Shown here: positions 1 through 8,320 of the stretch, piece after piece | How positions within the stretch are numbered: position 1 is the first letter of the stretch | Layout of the letters: the number at the start of each line of letters is the position of its first letter | Assembly: GCF_014208105.1 (NCBI RefSeq) | Contig: NZ_JACHMQ010000001.1 | Coordinates: 5,828,001 to 5,892,000 of the forward strand | DNA: 64,000 nucleotides | Reading direction: 5' to 3' | Source of the DNA: Actinomadura coerulea | GTDB lineage: Bacteria; Actinomycetota; Actinomycetes; Streptosporangiales; Streptosporangiaceae | Translations under genes and position numbers: made by a program | The notes under the pieces: model-generated | Database searches by the model: none | Seen by the model: the letters and a program-made list of their open reading frames with translations, nothing else | What the model was told of the DNA's origin: nothing

Positions 1-702
1 GCCATCATGATCAGCCCGCTGCCGGGGGTCACGGAGGGCAAGCCGGGCGCGGCGATGCGCCCGCTGCCCGGCATCGCCGCGGACGTCGTGGACGACCAGG
101 GCCGCTCGGTGCCGGACGGCGGCGGCGGGTTCATGGTGGTCCGGGAGCCGTGGCCGGGCATGCTCCGCACGATCTGGGGCGACGACGAGCGGTACGTCAA
201 GACGTACTGGTCGCGTTTCGAGGGCCTGTACTTCGCCGGTGACGGCGCGAAGAAGGACGCCGACGGCGACATGTGGCTGCTCGGCCGCGTGGACGACGTC
301 ATGCTCGTGTCCGGGCACAACATCTCCACGACGGAGGTGGAGTCGGCGCTGGTCTCGCACCCGAAGGTCGCCGAGTCGGCGGTGGTGGGCGCGACGGACC
401 CGGTCACCGGGCAGGCCATCGTGGCGTTCGTGATCCCGCGCGGCGACGCCGGCGACGTCGAGGGCGAGGACTTCCTGCGGGAGCTGCGCGACCACGTCGC
501 CAAGACCCTCGGCCCGATCGCCAAGCCCCGCCAGATCATGATCGTTCCGGAACTGCCCAAGACCCGCTCCGGCAAGATCATGCGGCGGCTGCTGCGGGAC
601 GTCGCGGAGAACCGCAGCATCGGCGACGTCACGACGCTCGCGGACAGCACGGTGATGGACCTCATCTCCGAGAAGCTGCCCGCCGCCAAGTCGGACGACT
701 GA
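1..702 (+). CDS. acs: Acetyl-CoA synthetase, C-terminal part (5' end outside window)
   Basis: This is the C-terminal third of an AMP-forming acetyl-CoA synthetase, which makes acetyl-CoA from acetate, ATP and CoA in the cytoplasm. The reading frame is open from base 1, so the start lies outside the window. Visible landmarks are the adenylate-forming core around YFAGDGAKKDADG, the hinge region GRVDDVMLVSGHN, and the C-terminal PKTRSGKIMRRLLR. The Lys in SGKIMRR is the catalytic lysine that is reversibly acetylated in this family. A strong hairpin follows the stop codon, so the transcript probably ends here. In M. tuberculosis acs also heads this conserved locus. The identification is secure; only the missing N-terminal part is unseen. 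Confidence 0.95.
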   Translation, partial: AIMISPLPGVTEGKPGAAMRPLPGIAADVVDDQGRSVPDGGGGFMVVREPWPGMLRTIWGDDERYVKTYWSRFEGLYFAGDGAKKDADGDMWLLGRVDDVMLVSGHNISTTEVESALVSHPKVAESAVVGATDPVTGQAIVAFVIPRGDAGDVEGEDFLRELRDHVAKTLGPIAKPRQIMIVPELPKTRSGKIMRRLLRDVAENRSIGDVTTLADSTVMDLISEKLPAAKSDD

Positions 703-728
703 CCCGCACGGAACACGCGGGCTCCACG

Positions 729-767
729 ACGGCCCGCGCCCGGCGCACCCCGCCGGGCGCGGGCCGT
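729..767 (+). terminator. Rho-independent-type hairpin after acs
   Basis: Two perfectly complementary 17-base arms (729-745 and 751-767) are separated by a 5-base loop and followed by a short TTT. The hairpin sits 27 bases after the acs stop codon. The T-tract is short, as is usual in high-GC actinomycetes. Confidence 0.8.
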
Positions 768-925
768 TTGCGCGCCCGGCGGGGGGGCATGGGGCCGCCC
801 ACTGGGCGGGCCAGGTAAAATGTCCTCAGGTGCGCCGGGAAGTCTGGTCGGCAGGGACGTCCCGCAGTCATCGTGCGGGCCGTGGCCTTGTCCAGCCGTC
901 CGCCACTTTCCCAGGGGTCCTCTCT

Positions 926-2164
926 ATGGCGCGCCCGCCCGTGAAACGCCGCGTTGCAGCAACGTGGCCGTTCCGTCCGACCGTCCGTTACAGCGTCCAG
1001 GTGGCCAGCGCGCTCCGCACGGAGACCATCGGCGGCGTGGTGATGCTGCTCGCAGCGGTCGCGGCGCTGGTCTGGGCCAACACCCCGTGGGACGGCGCCT
1101 ACCAGAGCCTCCAGAAGTTCGAGATCAGCCCGCACTGGCTGCACCTCGGGCACATGGACGTGCAGCACTGGGCGTCCAGCGGGCTGCTGGCCGTCTTCTT
1201 CTTCATCGCCGGGCTGGAGCTGCGCGAGGAACTGACGCACGGCGAGCTGCGCAACCCGAGGGACGCGGCGCTGCCGGTGATCGCCGCGGCGGCCGGGGTG
1301 GCGGTGCCCGCGCTGATCTTCCTCGCGGTGAGCGCGGGCGCGCCGGGCGCGTCCAGCGGGTGGGCCGTGCCGACCGCGACCGACATCGCGTTCGCGCTGG
1401 CGGTGCTCGCCGTGACGTTCACCTCGTGCCCGGCGCCTCTGCGCGCGTTCCTGCTGACGCTGGCGGTGGTGGACGACCTGATCGCCATCACCATCATCGC
1501 GCTCTTCTACACCAGCACCCTGCACTGGACGCCGCTGCTCCTCAGCGCGGCGCTGATCGGGGTGTACGGGCTGCTCCAGCACCGGGGCGTCCGTTCGCCG
1601 TGGGTGTACGTGCCCATCGCCGTCCTTGCCTGGTACTGCCTCCAGCGGAGCGGGATCCACGCGACCGTCGCGGGCGTCGCGCTGGGGATGCTCACCAGCC
1701 CGAAGGAGACACCGGACGGAAGGCCGACGAACGCCGAGCGCGCCGACCACGCGCTGCGGCCGTTCTCGGCGGGGGTGGCGGTGCCGGTCTTCGCCTTCGT
1801 GTCGGCCGGAGTGGGCCTCGGCGCGGCGCAGCTGGGCGCGGTGTTCACCGACCGGGTGGCCCTCGGCGTGATCGCCGGCCTCCTGGTCGGTAAGTTCGTG
1901 GGGGTCTTCGGCGGGGCGTGGACGGCCGTGCGGCTCGGCCTCGCGAACCTCGGGGAGGACCTGCACTGGCATGAGATCGCGGGGGTCGCGCTCCTGGCCG
2001 GGGTGGGTTTCACCGTTTCGCTGCTGATCGGCGGTTTGGCCTATACCGACCCGTCACAATTCGAGAGAGTGACGACTGCGGTCCTGATCGCGAGCGTTCT
2101 CGCCTCGGCGGCCGCGGCCGTCGTCTTCCGGAGAAGGGTGCGTCTGCGCGCGCGCCCGGCCTAA
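926..2164 (+). CDS. nhaA: Na+/H+ antiporter NhaA
   Basis: This is a 412-residue integral membrane protein of the NhaA family, which exchanges external protons for internal Na+ and supports pH and salt homeostasis. Family landmarks are present: the early segment GLLAVFFFIAGLELREE, the unwound-helix region AVPTATDIAFALAV, and the paired aspartates in TLAVVDDLIAI that bind Na+/H+. About 11-12 hydrophobic segments span the length. The ATG at 926 is chosen because the residues before it are not NhaA-like and AGGGG lies just upstream. The gene sits between acs and a DUF1469 membrane protein; NhaA is not part of this locus in mycobacteria, so it is a lineage-specific insertion. Confidence 0.95.
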   Translation: MARPPVKRRVAATWPFRPTVRYSVQVASALRTETIGGVVMLLAAVAALVWANTPWDGAYQSLQKFEISPHWLHLGHMDVQHWASSGLLAVFFFIAGLELREELTHGELRNPRDAALPVIAAAAGVAVPALIFLAVSAGAPGASSGWAVPTATDIAFALAVLAVTFTSCPAPLRAFLLTLAVVDDLIAITIIALFYTSTLHWTPLLLSAALIGVYGLLQHRGVRSPWVYVPIAVLAWYCLQRSGIHATVAGVALGMLTSPKETPDGRPTNAERADHALRPFSAGVAVPVFAFVSAGVGLGAAQLGAVFTDRVALGVIAGLLVGKFVGVFGGAWTAVRLGLANLGEDLHWHEIAGVALLAGVGFTVSLLIGGLAYTDPSQFERVTTAVLIASVLASAAAAVVFRRRVRLRARPA

Positions 2165-2176
2165 GGAGAAAGCCAT

Positions 2177-2608
2177 ATGTCCGAGGCAGTACCGGGCGAG
2201 CGCGTCGAGGACAAGTCCCTCGGCGAGCTGGTCGCCCTGGCGTCGAGCAGCGTCTCCGACCTGATCAGGGCCGAGATGGACCTGGCCAAGTTGGAGCTGA
2301 AGGCCGACGCCAAGAAGGCCGCACTGGGCAGCGTGATGTTCACGATCGCGGCGCTGATCGGCGGGCTGATCGTCATCCTGCTGTCGATCGCGTTCGCCTA
2401 CGGGCTGGTCGCCGCCGGCATCTGGCACTGGGCGGCGTTCCTCATCGTGGCCGGGGTGTACCTGCTCCTCGCCCTGGCCCTGCTCGCCATCGGGTACTTC
2501 CGCATCCGCAAGATCGAAGGGGCGAAGCGGACCCGCAGGACGCTGAAGGACGACTTCACCGCGCTGCGCCACCGCGGCGACTCCGGCGATCCCGAGCTGA
2601 CGGGCTGA
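2177..2608 (+). CDS. Phage-holin-like DUF1469 membrane protein (Rv3669-type)
   Basis: This 143-residue protein has an amphipathic N-terminal region (residues 15-50, rich in K, E and A) and two strong hydrophobic segments at about 56-80 and 86-112. That is the usual DUF1469/putative Actinobacterial Holin-X family layout. A good AAGGAGA ribosome site lies 6 bases before ATG. The next gene follows after 8 bases, so the two are probably co-transcribed. In M. tuberculosis the corresponding slot between acs and ephE is also filled by a membrane protein of this kind. The family name says holin, but no lytic role is implied here. Confidence 0.85.
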   Translation: MSEAVPGERVEDKSLGELVALASSSVSDLIRAEMDLAKLELKADAKKAALGSVMFTIAALIGGLIVILLSIAFAYGLVAAGIWHWAAFLIVAGVYLLLALALLAIGYFRIRKIEGAKRTRRTLKDDFTALRHRGDSGDPELTG

Positions 2609-2616
2609 CCGCCGCC

Positions 2617-3540
2617 GTGTCCGGGCACGACGCGTCGCTGATCGAGGTCGACGGGCCGTGGACGCACCGGCAGGTCAGCGCCGGCGGGACGCGCTTCCAC
2701 GTCGCCGAGGCCGGCGAGGGGCCGCTCGTCCTGCTGCTGCACGGGTTCCCCGAGTTCTGGTGGTCGTGGCACCACCAGCTCGTCTCGCTGCCCGCCGCGG
2801 GCTACCGGGCGGCCGCCGTCGACCTGCGCGGCTACGGCGGCAGCGACAAGCCGCCGCGCGGCTACGACCTGATCACGCTGGCCGGGGACGCCGCGGGGCT
2901 GGTCCGCGCCCTGGGCGAGGCGAACGCGACCGTCGTCGGGCACGACTGGGGCGGGCTGCTCGCCTGGACGATGGCCGTCTACCACCCGAAGATCGTCCAG
3001 CGGCTGGCGGTGGTGGGCGCCCCGCACCCGCTGCGGCTGCGGCAGGCCGTCGCCGGCGACCCGCGAGGGCAGGGCTGGGCGACGCGCCACACCTTCGGCT
3101 TCCAGGTGCCGCTATGGCCTGAACGGCGCCTGGTCCGCGACGACGCGGAACTGGTCGGAAAGCTCCTGCACGACTGGTCGGGGCCGAACTGGCCCGACGA
3201 ACGCACCGAGCGGCTCGTACGCAAAGCCGTGCAGATCCCTGGGGTCGCCCATAGCGCGCTCGAATACCACCGCTGGCTCTTCCGCTCCCAGGCCCGCCCA
3301 GACGGCATCCGCTACGCGCATCGCATGCGCACTCCCGTTCACGCCGCCACACTCCAGGTACATGGCGCGCTCGACACGTGCACCCTCCCGGCCAGCGCGC
3401 AGGGCTCCGGACGCTACGTGAAGGCCCCCTACCGTTGGACGCTCATAGAGGAAGCAGGGCATTTCCCCCACCAGGAGCGTCCGCAGGAGTTCGACGCCCA
3501 ACTCCTGGACTGGCTGACCGACTCGGGGCCGGAACGCTGA
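2617..3540 (+). CDS. Alpha/beta hydrolase, epoxide hydrolase type (EphE-like)
   Basis: This is a 307-residue alpha/beta-hydrolase. The oxyanion-hole motif HGFPEFWWSW is at about residues 42-51. The nucleophile elbow is GHDWGG, with Asp in place of Ser, as in soluble epoxide hydrolases and haloalkane dehalogenases. The final catalytic His lies in EEAGHFPHQERP. With an Asp nucleophile the likely reaction is opening of an epoxide ring; the substrate is unknown. The GTG start is 8 bases after the DUF1469 gene, giving a two-gene unit that matches the Rv3669-ephE pair of M. tuberculosis by position. Confidence 0.88.
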   Translation: MSGHDASLIEVDGPWTHRQVSAGGTRFHVAEAGEGPLVLLLHGFPEFWWSWHHQLVSLPAAGYRAAAVDLRGYGGSDKPPRGYDLITLAGDAAGLVRALGEANATVVGHDWGGLLAWTMAVYHPKIVQRLAVVGAPHPLRLRQAVAGDPRGQGWATRHTFGFQVPLWPERRLVRDDAELVGKLLHDWSGPNWPDERTERLVRKAVQIPGVAHSALEYHRWLFRSQARPDGIRYAHRMRTPVHAATLQVHGALDTCTLPASAQGSGRYVKAPYRWTLIEEAGHFPHQERPQEFDAQLLDWLTDSGPER

Positions 3541-3559
3541 ACCCGCGTACCGTGGAGGC

Positions 3560-4021
3560 ATGCGGGATCGGGACGAGTCGGGACGCCCACGCAACGCACG
3601 CCCTCGGGACGCCTACGGACGTCCACTGCCGCACGGCGCCACCGGCATACCCACGATGCCGGACGAGCTCGACATGCCACCGGCGGAAGCCCTGGCCGAA
3701 GCGCAGCGCCTCCTGGACGCCGACCGCCCGTTCCATGCCCACGAGGTACTGGAAGCGGTCTGGAAGGCCGCCCCGGAGCCCGAACGGGAGCTGTGGCGGG
3801 GCCTCGCACAGGTCGCCGTAGGGATAACCCATCTCCGCAGGGGAAACGCACGCGGCGCCGAGGCCCTCCTCAGCCGCGCCGCCGACCGGTTGGTCCCGTA
3901 CCAGGATGCCGCTCCGTACGACATCGACGTCCAAGGGGTCGTGCAGCGAGCCCGAGGCTTGGCCAAGGAGCCCCAGGACGGAGCCGTCCCCCTCCGCCTC
4001 ACCACTGTTCGGGCGCAGTAG
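3560..4021 (+). CDS. DUF309 domain protein
   Basis: This is a 153-residue protein with the DUF309 signature in its middle: FHAHEVLEAVWKAAPEPERELW, split as FHAHEVLEAVW then the ERELWRGLAQVAVG helix. The domain is helical and its biochemical role is unknown to me. The N-terminal 35 residues are rich in Arg, Pro and Gly and look disordered. GGAG precedes the ATG by a normal distance. It ends 5 bases before the convergent marP stop codon. I see no pathway link. Confidence 0.85.
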   Translation: MRDRDESGRPRNARPRDAYGRPLPHGATGIPTMPDELDMPPAEALAEAQRLLDADRPFHAHEVLEAVWKAAPEPERELWRGLAQVAVGITHLRRGNARGAEALLSRAADRLVPYQDAAPYDIDVQGVVQRARGLAKEPQDGAVPLRLTTVRAQ

Positions 4022-4026
4022 CCCGG

Positions 4027-5223
4027 TCAGTCAGAGCAGCTCTGCGTCGAGACCGGCTTCGTGGCGTTCGCCCCCGCGCGCGCGTCGGGCGTGACCTCTT
4101 CGGCGGTGAGCGCGTAGCCGGTGGACGGCGTGTCCAGGGCCGCGGCGAAGATGACGCCGTACACGCGGCCGTCGGTGGACAGCAGCGGCCCGCCGGAGTT
4201 GCCCGGCTCGACCTTGCCGCGGATGGCGTAGATCTCGCGGCTGACCTGGCCGGAGTGGTAGATGTCGGGCCCGCGCGCCGTCTGCCGGGCGCGGATCCGG
4301 GCCGCGCCGGGCGTGAACGGCTGGTTCTTCGGGAACCCGGCGATGATCGCGTTGTCGCGGACGCGGGCCTCCCTGGCGAACTCCAGCACCGGCGCCTTCA
4401 GCCCCGGCACGTACAGGACGGCGACGTCGCGCTTCGGGTCGTACAGCACGACCCGCCCGCGGTTGGTGTCACCGTTGATCGTCGCCACCACCGAGGAGCC
4501 GCGCGCGCCCGCGACGACGTGCGCGTTGGTCATGATGTGCTGCGGCGCGAACACGAACCCGGTGCCCTCGATGCGGCGCTGGCACTGCGGCGCCGTGCTG
4601 ACCACCTTCACGATGCTGTTCTTGGCGGCCTTCAGGCCCCGGGTGCTGAGGACGGACTCGTCCGGCGGCGGCACCTGCACCACCGACTCGCCGCCGAGGC
4701 CGTTGAAGACCTGCGGGAACTCGCTGCTCTTGACGAACCCCTGGAACGAGGTGAACCACGTCTGCGCCTGCGAGGGCATCACGTCGTTGATGCCGTTGAC
4801 GATCGAGGAGCCCTTGACCTGCGTCCGGACGGGCTTGAACTCGGAGTTGGCGACCAGGCTGCCGAAGAACCAGGCGACGATCAGCAGCGAGAGCGCGCTG
4901 ACGAACGTGCCGCCGACCGCGTCGGCGGTGCGGGCGTTCATCCCGGTCACCCGGTTGCGCAGGACGGCGCCGACGGACGAGGCGACGAGCTGCCCGAGGG
5001 TGGCGGACAGGAACGCGACCACGATGGCGAGCAGCGCCTGCTGCGCGGCGCCGTCCACCGCGGCCTCGGCGATCGGCGGCGCGATCAGGACCCCGATGAC
5101 GCCGCCGCCGACGAAGCCGGCGAAGCTCAGCAGGCTCACGATGAAGCCCTGCCGGTAGCCCGAGACTCCGAACAGCACGACGAGCACGAGCAGGATCAGG
5201 TCGAGAATGTGGTCGTGCAGCAC
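4027..5223 (-). CDS. marP: Membrane-anchored periplasmic serine protease with CvpA-like domain (MarP family)
   Basis: This 398-residue protein starts with four hydrophobic segments of CvpA/colicin V production type (residues 5-125). A trypsin-like extracytoplasmic protease domain follows (about 180-385). The triad is visible: His in TNAHVV, Asp in KRDVAV, Ser in PGNSGGP. Two Cys residues (PQCQRR and the C-terminal QSCSD) could form the disulfide known to control MarP. In M. tuberculosis MarP (Rv3671c) is needed for intrabacterial pH homeostasis in acid and processes the peptidoglycan hydrolase RipA. The order marP-NUDIX-nth is conserved here on the minus strand. The GTG start is taken because the first hydrophobic segment begins at once. 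Confidence 0.92.
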   Translation of the reverse strand: MLHDHILDLILLVLVVLFGVSGYRQGFIVSLLSFAGFVGGGVIGVLIAPPIAEAAVDGAAQQALLAIVVAFLSATLGQLVASSVGAVLRNRVTGMNARTADAVGGTFVSALSLLIVAWFFGSLVANSEFKPVRTQVKGSSIVNGINDVMPSQAQTWFTSFQGFVKSSEFPQVFNGLGGESVVQVPPPDESVLSTRGLKAAKNSIVKVVSTAPQCQRRIEGTGFVFAPQHIMTNAHVVAGARGSSVVATINGDTNRGRVVLYDPKRDVAVLYVPGLKAPVLEFAREARVRDNAIIAGFPKNQPFTPGAARIRARQTARGPDIYHSGQVSREIYAIRGKVEPGNSGGPLLSTDGRVYGVIFAAALDTPSTGYALTAEEVTPDARAGANATKPVSTQSCSD

Positions 5224-5439
5224 CGCTTCACCGTATAGGGCCGCGCCGCCGCTTCACGTCCCCTCGATGGACCAGTTTGGGGCGCGCCGGATAGCCGCCA
5301 GGGGTGACGCGCGACCGCGACGGCGGCCGTGTCCACCGGGAACGGTCGTCTGACCTGCGCACGAGCCCTCGGCGCGCGGGCGGGCGATTTCGTGGGAAAC
5401 GACGAGACGCCTCGGCCGGGTACGGCGAGGTTCGCCCGT

Positions 5440-6126
5440 TCAGTCGCGCGCGGCGGCGTCCACCGCGCGGTCGCGCGCGGCGAGGGTCACGACGTCCTCG
5501 GGCAGGTCCTCGACGCGGGAGGTGTCCCACGGCCGTTCCCAGCCGCCCGCGCCCAGCACCTGGGTCAGCAGCGCCGCCGTGAACCCCCACACGAGCATGT
5601 CCCGGACGTGGAACGCCGGACCGACCCTGATGCCGGACGGGTGCCTCACCATCAGCCGGTTCGCCGGGTCGACCAGCTCACTGATCGGGACCCGCGCGAC
5701 CGTCGCGACCTCCCCGGGGTGACCGGGCGCGACCTCCGACGGCTCGCGCCACCAGCCGGCGACGGGCGTGACCCGGTGCTCGCTGTGCGACAGGTACAGC
5801 TCCGGCAGCGTGCACAGCACGTCCACGCCGGACGGCTCGACACCGGCCTCCTCCCAGGCCTCGCGCAGCGCCGCCGCGACCGGGCCGTCGTCGCCGGGGT
5901 CGATGCGGCCGCCGGGGAAGGCGGGCTGACCGGCGTGCTTGTTGAGGGTGGCCGCGCGCTCGGTGAGCAGGACGTCCGGGCCGGCCGGACCGTCGCCGAA
6001 CAGGATCAGGACGGCGGCGGCGCGGGCGGCGGGGGCAGGGCGGAAGACGGGCGGCACGGGCAGCCTCGGCGCCTCCGTGCGGAAGCGGTCGAGCCAGGCG
6101 GGGCAGTCGAGGGTGGCGTCGGTCAC
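5440..6126 (-). CDS. NUDIX hydrolase, CoA-pyrophosphatase type
   Basis: This is a 228-residue NUDIX hydrolase. The family box is complete: GGRIDPGDDGPVAAALREAW followed by EEAGV, giving the metal-binding REAWEE. A preceding NKHAGQPAFPGG matches the CoA/NudL (COG0494 CoA diphosphatase) subgroup, which cleaves CoA to phosphopantetheine and 3',5'-ADP. The GTG at 6126 is preferred over upstream codons because the extra residues are Arg/Gly-rich and lack family character. It follows nth by 56 bases on the same strand. In M. tuberculosis a thioredoxin-like gene (Rv3673c) lies between nth and this NUDIX gene; it is absent here. Confidence 0.88.
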   Translation of the reverse strand: MTDATLDCPAWLDRFRTEAPRLPVPPVFRPAPAARAAAVLILFGDGPAGPDVLLTERAATLNKHAGQPAFPGGRIDPGDDGPVAAALREAWEEAGVEPSGVDVLCTLPELYLSHSEHRVTPVAGWWREPSEVAPGHPGEVATVARVPISELVDPANRLMVRHPSGIRVGPAFHVRDMLVWGFTAALLTQVLGAGGWERPWDTSRVEDLPEDVVTLAARDRAVDAAARD

Positions 6127-6182
6127 GGTGGTCCCAACTCCGGAACGGCTCCGTTCCTTCCCTGGACGGTCGGGAGAACCGC

Positions 6183-6923
6183 TCACGAGAACGGTCCGGG
6201 CTTGACGAGCTTGCGCGCCGTCTCCTCGTCGACCGGCCCCTCGCCGAAGGACGGGCACAGCCGCGCCAGCGGGCACGCCCCGCAGGCGGGACGGCGCGCG
6301 TGGCAGATCCGGCGGCCGTGCCAGATCAGCCTGTGGGACAGCATCGTCCAGTCCTTGCGCGGGATGAGGGTGCCGATCTCCTCTTCCACTTTCACGGGGT
6401 CGTCTTCGGTCGTCCAGCCGAAGCGCCGGGCCAGGCGGCCGAAGTGGGTGTCGACGGTGATGCCGGGGACGTCGAACGCGTTGCCCAGGACGACGTTGGC
6501 GGTCTTGCGCCCGACGCCGGGCAGCTTGACGAGGTCTTCGAGGCGGCCGGGGACTTCGCCGCCGAACTGGTCGCGCAGCGCGGCCGACAGCCCCATGACC
6601 GACTTGGTCTTGGCACGGAAGAACCCGGTGGGCTTCAGGATCGCCTCGACGTCCTCAGGGTCGGCGGCGGCCAGATCCTCAGGTGTGGGGTACTTGGCGA
6701 ACAGCGCGGGCGTGGTCAGGTTCACCCGCATGTCGGTGGTCTGGGCTGACAGCACGGTCGCGACCAGGAGCTGGAACGGGGTGCCGAAGTTCAGCTCGCA
6801 GTGCGCGTCGGGATACGTCTCGGCCAGGATCCGGTTGATCCGGCGCGCCCTCCGCACCAGCCCCAGCCGCGTCTCGTCCTTCCACTTCCGAGCCCGCGCC
6901 CGCGGGGACGCCTCCGTCGCCAT
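6183..6923 (-). CDS. nth: Endonuclease III
   Basis: This 246-residue DNA glycosylase/AP lyase removes oxidised pyrimidines in base excision repair. The helix-hairpin-helix motif LPGVGRKTANVVL carries the catalytic Lys, and VDTHFGRLA carries the catalytic Asp. The C-terminal iron-sulfur loop has four Cys spaced C-x6-C-x2-C-x5-C (CHARRPACGACPLARLC), as in E. coli Nth. The N-terminal extension of about 25 residues is basic. It is the first gene of the minus-strand nth-NUDIX-marP run. A divergent PucR regulator begins about 120 bases upstream. Confidence 0.96.
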   Translation of the reverse strand: MATEASPRARARKWKDETRLGLVRRARRINRILAETYPDAHCELNFGTPFQLLVATVLSAQTTDMRVNLTTPALFAKYPTPEDLAAADPEDVEAILKPTGFFRAKTKSVMGLSAALRDQFGGEVPGRLEDLVKLPGVGRKTANVVLGNAFDVPGITVDTHFGRLARRFGWTTEDDPVKVEEEIGTLIPRKDWTMLSHRLIWHGRRICHARRPACGACPLARLCPSFGEGPVDEETARKLVKPGPFS

Positions 6924-7042
6924 ACCGGCCAGCCTAGAGCCTCGCGGTCTCGTTCCGGCCGAACGGGAAAGTCGCGCCGATCCGCGTAATCGGGGCGGGG
7001 GCGGGCCGTCTCTCCGGGCACGACGTTCCCGAAGGAGATCTC

Positions 7043-8308
7043 ATGTCCGACCTCAGCCAGGTGGTCCGCCTTCCGGTGAGCCGGATCGAGCTCGACCTGT
7101 CGTTCGAGGACGCCGCCCGGATCGTGGGTGATCTTCGCGAGCACGTTCCCGGCATCGCGGCGGAGGCGGTGCGCCGGATCGAGAGGCGGCTGCCGGAGTT
7201 CGTCCGGCCGCACGACCCCCGCTACGCCAAGGCGGTCCAGCTGGGCGTGGAGTGCGCCATCGGGCACTTCCTGGAGCTGATGGCCGACCCCGCCGCCCCG
7301 TCGGCCGAGGTCGTGGAGTTCTGGCGGCAGATCGGGGTCGGCGAGGCCAGCGAGGGGCGGACGCTGGACTCCTGGCAGGCGGCGACGCGGATCGGGACGG
7401 GCCTCGCCGTGGAGCGGCTCACCGACCACGCCGAGCGGATGGGCTACCGGACGAGTCCGGCGAGCATCGCGGCGATCGCCAACGCGGCGCTCGACTACCT
7501 GAACCAGCTGGCGGCGATCGTCGCCGAGGGCCACGCGGACGCCGCCGCGCGAGCGGCGGGCGCGCTCCAGGACCACCGGCGGCGCCTGATCGGCCTGCTG
7601 CTGGACGGCGCGTCCCCGGCGGACCTGAAGGGGGCGGCGCGCGAGGCGGACTGGGCGCTGCCCCGCACGTTAGCGGTCGTCACCCTCCGCGAGGACGGCG
7701 CCGAGGCCCGGCACCCGTCGCTGCCCCCGGACGTCCTGCTGGGCCTGCACCTGGGGGAGCCCTGCCTGATCGTCCCGGACCCGGAGGGCCCCGGCCGCGC
7801 CCGGATGCTGGAGCGGCAGTTGCACGGCTGGACGGCCGCGATCGGCCCGGCGGTCGGGATCGGCGAGGTCGGGACGTCCCTGCGGCTGGCGCGCGAGACC
7901 CTGGCCCTCGCCTGCGAGGGACTGATCCGCGGCGCGACGCCCATCCCGGCCGAGCGGCACATGCCGATCCTGGTGATGATGCGGGAGCGGGCGCTGGTGG
8001 AGAAGGTGATCGACCGCCGGCTGGCCCCGCTGCTGAGGGCGCGTCCGGCGCAGCGCTACCGGCTCGTCGAGACGCTGCTGGCCTGCCTGGAGCACGGGTT
8101 CAACGCGACGGAGGTCTCCGGCCACCTGCACCTGCACCCGCAGACCGTCCGGTACCGGCTGCGGCAGCTCGACGACCTGTTCGGGGACGCCGTGCACGCG
8201 ACGACGGATCGGCTGGAGCTCCACATGGCGCTGCGGGCGTGGCTCACCCTCAACGCCGAATCCGGCGCCGAGCCGGCCGCCGCGCGCGACCGCCTGAGCT
8301 ACGGGTGA
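7043..8308 (+). CDS. PucR-family transcriptional regulator
   Basis: This is a 421-residue regulator with a C-terminal PucR-type helix-turn-helix at about residues 345-400 (LLACLEHGFNATEVSGHLHL then HPQTVRYRLRQLDDLFG). The middle part resembles the GGDEF-like degenerate domain of this family (around DWALPRTLAVVTL). The N-terminal helical region of about 150 residues resembles the RsbT/putative sensor region seen in actinomycete PucR proteins. AAGGAG lies 6 bases before the ATG. The ligand and targets are unknown. It lies between nth and a convergent sigma-factor fusion, so nothing in the neighbourhood names its regulon. Confidence 0.88.
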   Translation: MSDLSQVVRLPVSRIELDLSFEDAARIVGDLREHVPGIAAEAVRRIERRLPEFVRPHDPRYAKAVQLGVECAIGHFLELMADPAAPSAEVVEFWRQIGVGEASEGRTLDSWQAATRIGTGLAVERLTDHAERMGYRTSPASIAAIANAALDYLNQLAAIVAEGHADAAARAAGALQDHRRRLIGLLLDGASPADLKGAAREADWALPRTLAVVTLREDGAEARHPSLPPDVLLGLHLGEPCLIVPDPEGPGRARMLERQLHGWTAAIGPAVGIGEVGTSLRLARETLALACEGLIRGATPIPAERHMPILVMMRERALVEKVIDRRLAPLLRARPAQRYRLVETLLACLEHGFNATEVSGHLHLHPQTVRYRLRQLDDLFGDAVHATTDRLELHMALRAWLTLNAESGAEPAAARDRLSYG

Positions 8309-8320
8309 CCGCCGATGAGG

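Noticed and set aside
662..1972. Long minus-strand open frame opposite nhaA
   Set aside because: It is Arg/Pro/His-rich with no motif and is the mirror of a strong NhaA gene; such frames are common in GC-rich DNA.
3793..5238. 481-codon plus-strand frame opposite marP
   Set aside because: Composition is that of antisense (Arg/Gly/Asp runs); the marP protease on the other strand has full catalytic motifs.
5329..7131. 600-codon plus-strand frame over NUDIX and nth
   Set aside because: Both minus-strand genes are clearly real, and this frame has no domain.
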